DNA of 6,721 nucleotides, from NCBI GenBank assembly GCA_020851835.1, contig JADZBZ010000463.1, positions 1 through 6,721 on the forward strand, read 5' to 3'. The notes under the pieces are model-generated. The model was not told the DNA's origin, did no database searches, and worked only from the letters and a program-made list of their open reading frames with translations. The translations under genes were made by a program, and so were the position numbers. Each line of letters starts with the position of its first letter. The first letter of the stretch is position 1. The stretch comes from Acidobacteriota bacterium (GTDB taxonomy: Bacteria; Acidobacteriota; Vicinamibacteria; Vicinamibacterales; UBA2999). This document shows positions 1 through 5,344 of the stretch, one piece after another.

Positions 1-606
1 CTGGTCCGCCCGCGGATTGACGATGCCGGTGCCTGGATTGTACAGCGTGTAGCCTTCGGCCCTGACACCCTGCGGCAGCGACAGGCTGGCGAAATAGGTG
101 AAATCGGTGAGGTTGGTGATGATCGGCGCGGGGGTGGCCCAGCTGGGAGGGGGGGCAGCCGCGATCGAATCACTGGCCAGGCGAACGAAGCTTGTTGCCC
201 CCACATTGATGTTCAGGGAGTACACGAGTACGCCGTTGTAGCTGAATCCCCGCAGGGCGACGATGTGGGCGACCGTATCGGTGTTGAACAGGTAGAGCAC
301 TGTTGCCGTCGCGTCGTTGTCCGTCGGCACGAAATAGACCTGGGTTTCCCCTGGGGTAGGCGTGGGGAGGACGAGGCCAGTGTCCGGCAGCCCGCTACCG
401 GCCGGCAGCAACTCATCGCCGCCTGGGGTTTGAACCACCTGCATTACCGCGCCTTCGTCCGATGCAGGTGCTGCTGCCTTTGGTGTTGCCGTGTCAGATC
501 TGCTGGAATTGGCGAGCGCGCTGCCACTTGGGCTGAACCACAACAGGCCAGCCGCCAAGATGTTTCCGGCAATGACCCCGACGACGATCGAAGCGAATCT
601 CTTCAT
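1..606 (-). CDS. Secreted hypothetical protein, N-terminal part (cut by window edge)
   Basis: The frame is open for 202 codons from an ATG at 606 to the window edge, so the C-terminus is missing. It begins with a clear Sec signal peptide: MKR, then a hydrophobic stretch (about residues 5-24), then SGSALA|N as a likely signal peptidase I site near residue 32. A low-complexity Ala/Thr/Pro/Ser linker follows (about 33-82). From about residue 88 the sequence alternates beta-like segments (QVYFVP, ATVLYLFNTD, VAHIVALRGFSYNGVLVYSLNI, TSFVRLASDS), suggesting a secreted beta-sandwich protein. A GGGAG Shine-Dalgarno lies about 10 nt upstream and a possible promoter at 672-701. I do not recognise the family and assign no function. 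Export to the periplasm or cell surface is inferred from the signal peptide; the absence of a Cys at the cleavage site argues against a lipoprotein. Confidence 0.8.
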   Translation of the reverse strand, partial: MKRFASIVVGVIAGNILAAGLLWFSPSGSALANSSRSDTATPKAAAPASDEGAVMQVVQTPGGDELLPAGSGLPDTGLVLPTPTPGETQVYFVPTDNDATATVLYLFNTDTVAHIVALRGFSYNGVLVYSLNINVGATSFVRLASDSIAAAPPPSWATPAPIITNLTDFTYFASLSLPQGVRAEGYTLYNPGTGIVNPRADQ

Positions 607-671
607 GATTCCTACGCTCCCGGAGGTCCCTGGTGGATCGGGATTCCGACTTGACACCGATCGACGGCTGC

Positions 672-701
672 ATCCTAACTCTGCCTGACCGCTCTCACCA
701 A
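672..701 (-). promoter_or_regulatory. Possible sigma70-like promoter of the secreted-protein gene
   Basis: On the minus strand TTGGTG (701-696) and TAGGAT (677-672) are separated by 18 bp, about 65 bp upstream of the ATG at 606. Both boxes deviate from consensus and the match was found by eye, so this is a suggestion only. Confidence 0.3.
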
Positions 702-843
702 GTCTTCTTTTCACGTGCGTCTCGCATGGAAAACTCCGCCCCGTTCCCCCGACTCCCGCCAGCCGGCAAGTGCCGCACATCCGACGAGGTTGGGTACAGC
801 GATTCGGTTGCTGGAGGTCGGAAAAAGGGTGTCGGGCGCCGCG

Positions 844-933
844 CCGTGGAGAAATGGTGGAGGCGGCGGGAGTTGAACGTGAGCGCGGCGTGATCGTTAA
901 CTGGTTGATGGCGCGCGACTTCTGGTCCTAACG
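844..933 (-). repeat. tmRNA/tRNA 3'-end-like repeat, copy A
   Basis: The minus strand of 855-878 reads GTTCAACTCCCGCC then GCCTCCACCA, which has the form of a T-loop, acceptor stem and CCA of a tmRNA or tRNA 3' end. The 25 bp at 854-878 are identical to 2139-2163 (copy E). A second block, 899-933, matches 2184-2218 at about 25 of 35 positions, at the same 20-nt spacing after the core. The left part, 844-871, matches 2064-2091 (copy D) at 26 of 28 positions. No complete tmRNA or tRNA can be built around it, so I read it as an attachment-site-like or dispersed repeat and not as an RNA gene. Confidence 0.65.
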
Positions 934-1012
934 CATTCAATCGGCGTCAGTTGCCACTGTTCGGTGGCTCCACTGACGTCCCCGCGAAGCACCGGGCACA
1001 CACCCTGTTCTT

Positions 1013-1038
1013 GGAGAGATATTGGAGGCGTCGGGGAA
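1013..1038 (-). repeat. Degenerate copy B of the att-like repeat
   Basis: The plus strand reads GAGAGATATTGGAGGCGTCG followed by GGGA. It resembles copy D at 2069-2091 with a few mismatches. Only the acceptor-stem-like half is preserved. Confidence 0.45.
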
Positions 1039-1109
1039 GGGTGCCCGCCGCCAACCAACTGGGCGCCGGGAATCGGATTCTCCGGTGGGCGAGCCCGCGT
1101 AGACACAGC

Positions 1110-1125
1110 ATACAAAAACTTGTAT
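1110..1125. promoter_or_regulatory. 16-bp palindromic operator upstream of the HigBA-type locus
   Basis: ATACAA-AAAC-TTGTAT is a perfect 6-bp inverted repeat with a 4-nt spacer, ending 18 bp before the toxin ATG at 1144. It is AT-rich in a GC-rich neighbourhood. XRE-type antitoxins of HigBA loci commonly bind such palindromes over their own promoter, so this is the expected autoregulatory operator. The binding itself is inference. Confidence 0.6.
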
Positions 1126-1143
1126 TCCCGAAAGACGTGACCC

Positions 1144-1355
1144 ATGCCGGACAAGCCGCTGATCTTGCTCGGCAGTTCGCGCCGTGGCGCCACCGGGTGT
1201 TCTACGTCGCGACGCGGGCCGAGGCGATTTACGTCCTGCACGCATTCGAGAAGAAGTCGAGGAAGACCGCAGCACGAGACCTGGAACTTGGCCTGGAGCG
1301 GTTCCGGGCGATCAGGAAGTTGAGGCAGCAGCATGGCAAAGAAGAACGCGGTTAG
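1144..1355 (+). pseudogene. higB: RelE/ParE-superfamily (Gp49-like, HigB-type) toxin, internal deletion
   Basis: HigB-type toxins are ribosome-dependent mRNA endonucleases encoded just before an XRE antitoxin. Two pieces of such a toxin survive in different frames. From the ATG at 1144 one frame gives MPDKPLILLGSSR, the usual N-terminus of this subfamily. From about 1186 another frame gives RHRVFYVATRAEAIYVLHAF then EKKSRKTAARDLELGLERF, the conserved C-terminal half, ending at the TAG at 1353-1355. By recollection of the family, the roughly 35-40 residues that normally join them are missing and the frame changes at the joint near 1180-1190. An out-of-frame internal deletion is the simplest reading. 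A continuous frame from 951 exists, but its N-terminal part has no toxin character. The end overlaps the antitoxin start by 23 bp, as in intact loci. The product should be inactive; a short protein from a GTG at 1137 is conceivable. Confidence 0.7.
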
Positions 1356-1650
1356 GGTGACCCCGTCTACCGGCAACGTGTTCCGAGACCTCGGGTTCTC
1401 CAGAGAGGAGTCCGAGCACCTCCTCGTTCGTGCCGACCTGCTCATTCAGGTGCAGAAGGCGATCGAGTCGAGGCGCTTGAAGCAGGCGGAAGCAGCGAAA
1501 CTGCTGCGGGTCACCCAGCCTCGCGTGAGTGACCTCTTACGCGGGCGCATCGACCTGTTCAGCACCGATGCCCTGATCGACATGCTGGCAAGGCTTGGCA
1601 TCGGCGTGCGTCTCGTGGTCAAGCCGGCCAAGTCGACGAAGGTTGCATGA
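1333..1650 (+). CDS. higA: XRE-family HigA-type antitoxin
   Basis: A complete 105-residue protein of normal length for HigA-type antitoxins of the HTH_37/XRE group. The first 35 residues (FRDLGFSREESEHLLVRADL) are the typical lead-in. Residues about 50-71 (QAEAAKLLRVTQPRVSDLLR) form the helix-turn-helix, with TQPRVSDLL as the recognition helix. The C-terminus (DALIDMLARLGIGVRLVV) is the usual dimerisation and toxin-contact tail. The start at 1333 is supported by GAGG seven nucleotides upstream and by the 23-bp overlap with the toxin reading frame. It would neutralise the cognate toxin and repress the operon through the palindrome at 1110-1125. The toxin is broken, so this is now probably an orphan antitoxin or regulator. 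A weak CCCC/GGGG hairpin at 1676-1689 without a T-tract is the only terminator-like structure after it. Confidence 0.88.
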   Translation: MAKKNAVRVTPSTGNVFRDLGFSREESEHLLVRADLLIQVQKAIESRRLKQAEAAKLLRVTQPRVSDLLRGRIDLFSTDALIDMLARLGIGVRLVVKPAKSTKVA

Positions 1651-1946
1651 AGGGCCCCAAGCCGCGCCGCCTAGTCCCCGCGCGAGGGGCGTAGTGAACC
1701 GTCCTCCGAAGCGGATCAGGCCCACGTCGCGTCCTCATGGGCTGGCAGCCTCGCGCTGATGTTCAAAGCCGGCCATGGCCCGAGGCGTTCGTCCCCGAGC
1801 AACGGCACCCGACTGGCCCGCTGCACGTAGCCCTTGTGTGCGCGCTCGGCGACGGAGCGCTCGACCGTGGACTTACCAAGAACCCGTCACGTCGTCCGCG
1901 TCTCAGGGAATCATCGGCGCCGTGTCAGGTGGGATTCGCCCCGATT

Positions 1947-1967
1947 CATGGCTGGAGGCGTCGGGAA
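1947..1967 (-). repeat. Degenerate copy C of the att-like repeat
   Basis: CATGGCTGGAGGCGTCGGGA shares GGAGGCG-CGGGA with the other copies and nothing beyond that. It is the weakest member of the set and could be chance in GC-rich DNA. Confidence 0.3.
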
Positions 1968-2063
1968 CCTGCCCGTAAGCCCGATCTCGACGCCATGTCC
2001 CGCGAGGAAATAGGCCGAAATCCCATCGGCCGTCACTCGGCGGATGGTCGCCGCCGACGTCTT

Positions 2064-2094
2064 CCGTGGAGAAATATTGGAGGCGGCGGGAACG
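2064..2094 (-). repeat. Copy D of the att-like repeat (left half)
   Basis: Positions 2064-2091 match 844-871 of copy A at 26 of 28 positions, including the CCGTGGAGAAAT extension that copy E lacks. The T-loop-like half (GTTGAAC on the plus strand) is absent here, so this is a half copy. Confidence 0.6.
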
Positions 2095-2107
2095 GCGCGC
2101 CGAAATG

Positions 2108-2138
2108 CGCGATTTCCTCAATAAAATCGCGGAAATCG
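2108..2138. repeat. Two overlapping, mutually exclusive hairpins
   Basis: CGCGATTT (2108-2115) pairs perfectly with AAATCGCG (2124-2131) around an 8-nt loop. CGATTTCC (2110-2117) pairs perfectly with GGAAATCG (2131-2138). The two 8-bp stems share bases and cannot form together. There is no T-tract, so it is not a standard terminator. Confidence 0.55.
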
Positions 2139-2240
2139 ATGGTGGAGGCGGCGGGAGTTGAACCCTTGGAAGGCAGCTTCTGCAAGTGGCTGATAACACG
2201 TGATTTCTGGCGATAACGTGTTGAGAAGACAAGGGTTCAA
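2139..2240. repeat. Copy E of the att-like repeat, with a long nested palindrome
   Basis: The first 25 bp (2139-2163) equal 854-878 of copy A. The following sequence folds into a nested imperfect palindrome. TTGAACCCTTG (2158-2168) pairs with CAAGGGTTCAA (2230-2240) over 11 bp. CTTCT (2177-2181) pairs with AGAAG (2224-2228). AACACGT (2195-2201) pairs with ACGTGTT (2216-2222). Unpaired bases lie mostly on the left arm. On the minus strand the structure ends in a T-loop, acceptor stem and CCA-like sequence. It lies about 110 bp upstream of hicB. Possible roles are an attachment or recombination site, or the palindrome of a dispersed repeat; neither is shown. Confidence 0.65.
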
Positions 2241-2293
2241 AGCAGGCGAGTAGTGCGCCGCAACCCGCCGGAGTGCACGCCGGTCGACCCTGG

Positions 2294-2342
2294 TTGTGGA
2301 GACATTGTGGAGACGGTCGCGCGCGTCCGCGAGCCGTATAAT
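2294..2342 (+). promoter_or_regulatory. hicBA promoter: perfect -10 box and tandem 11-bp direct repeat
   Basis: A perfect TATAAT lies at 2337-2342, only 6 nt before the hicB ATG at 2349. Transcription would therefore start at or next to the ATG and give a leaderless mRNA; no Shine-Dalgarno fits in between. No good -35 box lies 16-18 bp upstream. Instead TTGTGGAGAC occurs twice (2294-2303 and 2305-2314) with an 11-bp period, one helical turn, which could be a protein-binding site that makes up for the missing -35. Confidence 0.5.
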
Positions 2343-2348
2343 CGAGCC

Positions 2349-2561
2349 ATGAGTCTTGACGACTACAAGGTCGTGCTGTATCGGCAAGGCGATGGGTCCT
2401 GGGTAGCCGAAATCCCCGCCGTGGGTGGCTGCTACGCCTTGATGGACACGCGCGAGGCGGCGTTGGCCGAGCTCGGCGAAGTGTTCGCGGTGATCGCCCA
2501 GGAGCATCGAGACCGCGGCCAGGCACTTCCGAAGGACACCACCGAAATCGTGCATGCCTAG
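2349..2561 (+). CDS. hicB: HicB-family antitoxin (short form)
   Basis: A complete 70-residue protein. HicB antitoxins bind and block HicA. The sequence shows the expected partial RNase H-like fold: YKVVLYRQGDGSWVAEIPAV (beta strands with the G-x-W-x-A-E-I-P pattern), then GGCYALMDTREAALAELGEV and an amphipathic helix reaching the C-terminus (EHRDRGQALPKD). This is the short form: there is no C-terminal helix-turn-helix or ribbon-helix-helix domain, so DNA-binding autoregulation is not evident. The ATG at 2349 follows a TATAAT box closely. The last 8 bp overlap the hicA start, so the two are co-transcribed and translationally coupled. The antitoxin-first order is one of the two known arrangements. 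Confidence 0.87.
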   Translation: MSLDDYKVVLYRQGDGSWVAEIPAVGGCYALMDTREAALAELGEVFAVIAQEHRDRGQALPKDTTEIVHA

Positions 2562-2769
2562 CGCTACCGCCCGTGAGTTTCAGCGAGTGGCGTCGGCTCT
2601 CGGTTTCGTGAGGCGTCGTCAGACGGGCAGCCACGAGCGCTGGATGCACCTCGACGGACGATCCGTGACGGTACCACTTCATGGTGGCCGTGAGATCGGC
2701 CCGCCCCTCTTCTTCAAGATCCTGCGCCAGCTGGGCGTGTCCCTCGAGGAGTTCGACCGGCTCCGCTGA
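2554..2769 (+). CDS. hicA: HicA-family mRNA interferase toxin
   Basis: A complete 71-residue protein of the usual HicA length. HicA is a ribosome-independent mRNA-cleaving toxin with a double-stranded-RNA-binding-like fold. Visible hallmarks are ATAREFQRVASALGFVRRR (first helix and GF motif), GSH with the catalytic histidine at residue 27, the strand RSVTVPLHGGREIG, and the C-terminal helix LFFKILRQLGVSLEEFDRL. The ATG at 2554 lies inside the end of hicB (8-bp overlap), the normal arrangement. No inactivating change is visible, so the module may be functional. It ends 15 bp before the convergent FN3 pseudogene, with no clear terminator between them. Confidence 0.88.
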   Translation: MPSATAREFQRVASALGFVRRRQTGSHERWMHLDGRSVTVPLHGGREIGPPLFFKILRQLGVSLEEFDRLR

Positions 2770-2784
2770 TCGACCCCGGACCAC

Positions 2785-4201
2785 TCAGGGGACGGCGACC
2801 GCGGTGTCCGCCGACCGTGGACCTTGGCCGCCGACGCCGACGGCCCGGACACGCACGTAGTAGGTCCCCCGAGGCACGCCGGGGACGACGAGCGAAGTGC
2901 CCGTCACGGTGATGGCGGCGATGTCGGCGAGGCCAGGCGCCGACCTACCCTCGAGGGCGTAGTGCGTGGCGCCTGCGACGGCGTTCCACGTGAGCGTCAC
3001 GGTCGAGCCGCTGATGGTGCCGGTGAGTCCAGTGGGCGCATCAGCGTGGGGATGACGAACAGCCGCTCGGGAAGTGTGAGGCCGAGCGAGCCGAAGAGCG
3101 CCGCGAGATTGGCCGCATCCCGCAGCTGCCCGGAGGCGAGGTCGAAGGACTTCAACGTCGCGCGAACTCTGGTGTAATCGAACCTACCGCTGCCGGCGTG
3201 CGTTTCAGCCTCGGTGATAAGCGCCACCTGGGCGTTGGGGTCCACGTGCACCAATGGCGTTACGCCGCGGCTCCGCTTGCCGGGCAGGAGGGGCACGACG
3301 GGACGCAGGTCGGCAAGAGTGGCAACCCATCTCAGTGTCGACGCGTCGAGCAGCACGACCGCTGCGTCGGCAGTCGTGCTGTCAAACGTAAAGACGACCA
3401 GCCGGCTCGCGCTGCTCCAGTGCACCGATGGGCCGCCCCAGCCGATTGCCGCGGGCGTGAACGCCGTCGTGAACGCCAGCGGGGCGAGCGTGTCAGGGGC
3501 CAACATCAGAAGTCCACCTGGTGAACCATAGACGCCGGCGGCCACGAGCGCTAGCCGTGCGTCGGCCGGACTAGCCTAGCAGCGATCGAGGTGACGTCTA
3601 TCGGCCAGGGCAGCGAGCGTTGGTCGAGGATCGCGCCAATGGCGACTGACACGCGGGTGAGGACGGGTGGCACGATCACGTGTCCGCCAACAATGGGTGG
3701 CGAGAAGTCCGACTCGATGACGAGCAGCGTGCGTCCCGCGTCGGCGAGCGCGTACGACCATAGCGAAAACCCGAAGGCGCCGGGCACGATCCGTGACGGC
3801 ACGTCGACGGGAGTCATAGCTGCGTCTGGCGCCTTGAGCAGTCGGAGCGCTCCGTTGAACCCGAACACCAGGACGAAGCCGCTGGGGCTGGCGGCCACGG
3901 GGCCGCCGGCGTCGGGGAGCAGGCGCACGCCGCCCGAGATCAGGTCGACGAGACACAGATCGCTGTTGGAGTTCCACGCCAGGTAGCGACCGTTCTCGAG
4001 CGTCCACGTCGGGGGCGACCCGTCGGCGCGGCACTGCGCCGGTGTGTCGGCCACGCCGACGATCTGCCCGAGACGTCCGGGGGCCGTGGCGAGCTCGCCG
4101 AGATACGGGTCGACGCGCGCGAACAGGCGCTGCACAGATGCGGGAGCACCGGCTGCGAGGGTGAGGCTGCACACGAAGAGAAGGGCGGTCAATCGACGCA
4201 T
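2785..4201 (-). pseudogene. Secreted protein with C-terminal fibronectin type III domain, two frameshifts
   Basis: Three consecutive minus-strand frames make one protein. Part 1, from the ATG at 4201, starts with a signal peptide (MRRLTALLFVCSLTLAAGAP) and continues with repeats such as ENGRYLAWNSNSDLCLVDL and DAGRTLLVIES, which look like beta-propeller blades. Part 2 continues the same pattern (DARLALVAAGVYG, RLVVFTFDS). Part 3 is a fibronectin type III domain (APTGLTGTISGSTVTLTWN to the end at 2785). Break 1 is a tandem CTAGC CTAGC at 3571-3580; removing one copy joins the frames as TSIAASPADARLALVAAG. Break 2, near 3038-3055, needs one added base. The 1417 bp minus 5 plus 1 gives 1413, exactly 471 codons including the stop. 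The promoter is gone: a reverse-transcriptase fragment begins within 10 bp of the start codon. The original ligand or role is unknown. Confidence 0.82.
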
Positions 4202-4210
4202 TGCCAAGGC

Positions 4211-5344
4211 CGGGTCGTACGGACCGCGGCGACGCTGGTGCTCGAACCGATCTTCGAAGCGGACTTCGATGAGGCGGCCTACGGGTACCGTCCCAAGCGC
4301 GGCGCGCTCGATGCCGTGCGGGCCGTCCACCTGGCGATTGATGAGGGGCACACCGAAGTGGTTGACGCCGATTTGTCCAAATACTTCGATACGATTCCGC
4401 ACTCAGCACTCCTGCGGTGCGTCGCGCGCCGCATCAGTGATGGGAAGATGCTGCATCTCATCAAGATGTGGCTGAAGGCGCCGGTCGAGGAGACCGACGA
4501 GCGGGGGCATCGACGGATGAGTGGCGGAAAGAAGGCCACACGAGGAACACCGCAGGGTGGGGTGGCGTCGCCGCTGTTGGCGAACATCTACATGCATCGA
4601 TTCATCAAGGCGTTTCGCAAATACGGTCTTGACGGACGGTACGGCGCGGTGTTGGTGACCTATGCTGATGACTTCGTGGTCCTCTGTCGGCACGACGCCG
4701 TCGAGGTGCTCGACACGATTCGGCGGTGGATGGCCAGCATTGGGCTCGCGCTGAACGAAGACAAGACGCGTGTGTGTCATGCCCGACGTGAATCGTTCGA
4801 CTTCCTCGGCTACACCTTCGGTCCGTTGTACTCACCGCGAACCGGCGGACGCTACAACGGTGCTCAGCCTTCGCGGAAGGCGGTTGCCTCCATCCGGAAG
4901 CACATTCGTCGGCGACTGTGGCGCGGCAACCAGGCGCCGTGGGACGACGTGGCGCGCGACCTCAACCGCAGCGTGCGGGGCTGGTGCGCGTACTTTTCCT
5001 ACGGTTCGGTAACGACGGCCCGGCACCATGTGGAACAGCATCTGTACCACACGGTCCGGCGCTTTCTCCGCCGACGGCACAAAATCGCTGGACCTGGCTA
5101 CCGTCAGTTTCCCATCCGCGATGTGTTTGGGAAAATGGGCGTTCGGTCGCCCGGACGCTGCGCGCAACTGGCGCCGCCGATCCTGCACGCCACCGCGCTT
5201 CTCCTCGACTCTACCAACCTGGTTCAGCGCCGCGGTCTCGCCGGGCGTGGTCACGGCTTCGATGGCGATCATCAGTCGGTCTCGTCGATGTCGAGGGGTT
5301 TCAGGGGGATCCCCAGGATCTCGGCAACTTTTTTTGGAGGCTGA
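4211..5344 (+). pseudogene. ltrA: Group II intron reverse transcriptase/maturase, 5'-truncated, chimeric 3' end
   Basis: The protein would act in splicing and retrohoming of a group II intron. Homology starts abruptly at RVVRTAATLVLEPIFEADF (codons from 4211), so the N-terminal RT-0/1/2 blocks are missing. Counting from a GTG at 4238: YGYRP at 15-19, VVDADLSKYFDTIPH with the first catalytic Asp at 45, TPQGGVASPLLANIY at 104-118, the YADD active site at 142-145 (codon 4661), FLGYTF at 189-194, and a maturase (GIIM)-like segment LNRSVRGWCAYFSYG at 242-256. Recognisable sequence ends around VFGKMGVRSPGR (residue 307, about 5158). The remaining 61 residues run antisense through the IS remnant. 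No intron 5' end, domain V or domain VI is visible, so it is a dead fragment. The catalytic core itself has no internal stop. Confidence 0.85.
5213..5272 (-). pseudogene. IS3-family orfB, initial codons only
   Basis: In the restored orfA frame the stop TGA (5274-5272) overlaps an ATG at 5272 (TGATG), the usual orfA-orfB junction. The frame starts MIAIEAVTTPGETAALNQV and then loses resemblance to an OrfB N-terminus. The DDE integrase domain is absent, so the element cannot transpose by itself. Confidence 0.4.

Larger units (their letters stand above)
607..1109. other. Gene-free stretch with two att-like repeats
   Basis: No convincing gene is visible. Open frames here on both strands are antisense or repeat-driven and show no family resemblance. 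The stretch holds the leader and probable promoter of the minus-strand secreted protein, a full repeat copy at 844-933 and a degenerate copy at 1013-1038. The remainder up to the operator at 1110 shows nothing further to me. Confidence 0.6.
1651..2348. other. Gene-free repeat-rich spacer between the two TA loci
   Basis: No convincing gene is visible. Frames on the plus strand ending in 'VEAAGVEP...RDFW' are translations of the repeat itself, and the long minus-strand frame (1903-2784) runs antisense to hicBA. The stretch contains repeat copies C, D and E, a pair of mutually exclusive hairpins at 2108-2138, an 83-bp nested palindrome at 2158-2240 and the hicBA promoter region. The part 1651-1945 holds nothing I recognise. 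Confidence 0.6.

Noticed and set aside
951..1355. A 134-codon plus-strand frame that could be taken as a full-length toxin
   Set aside because: Its first 75 or so residues have no toxin character, run through a repeat copy and cross the operator palindrome. The genuine toxin N-terminus starts at 1144 in another frame.
1716..1886. A 56-codon open minus-strand stretch (VLGKSTVERSVAERAHKGYV and onward)
   Set aside because: It looks mildly protein-like but has no start codon, no family I recognise and no ribosome site. It could be a gene relic, but I cannot support it.
1737..2216. A 159-codon plus-strand frame ending in VEAAGVEP...RDFW
   Set aside because: This is translation of repeat copies C, D and E. 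The same peptides appear wherever such tRNA/tmRNA-end-like DNA is read in this direction. There is no ribosome site and no recognisable domain.
2139..2240. A complete tmRNA or tRNA gene
   Set aside because: Only the 3' T-loop/acceptor-like part is present. The T-stem does not pair properly, no matching 5' acceptor strand is found, and hicB occupies the place where a tmRNA body would lie.
844..2240. An integron cassette array with attC sites around TA modules
   Set aside because: The palindromes and TA content are suggestive, but no RYYYAAC/GTTRRRY core sites were found at the palindrome ends and no integron integrase is in the window.
1903..2784. A 293-codon minus-strand frame
   Set aside because: It is antisense to the well-supported hicBA genes and the repeats, rich in Arg/Pro/Ser as expected of a GC-driven shadow frame.
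3551..4402. A longer start for the secreted gene, upstream of 4201
   Set aside because: The extra residues are antisense to the reverse transcriptase. A textbook signal peptide starts at the ATG at 4201.
4211..5344. The reverse transcriptase as part of a retron, DGR or defence RT system
   Set aside because: TPQGG, YADD, FLGYTF and a GIIM-like maturase segment mark it as group II intron-encoded. No template repeat, retron RNA or defence partner is adjacent.
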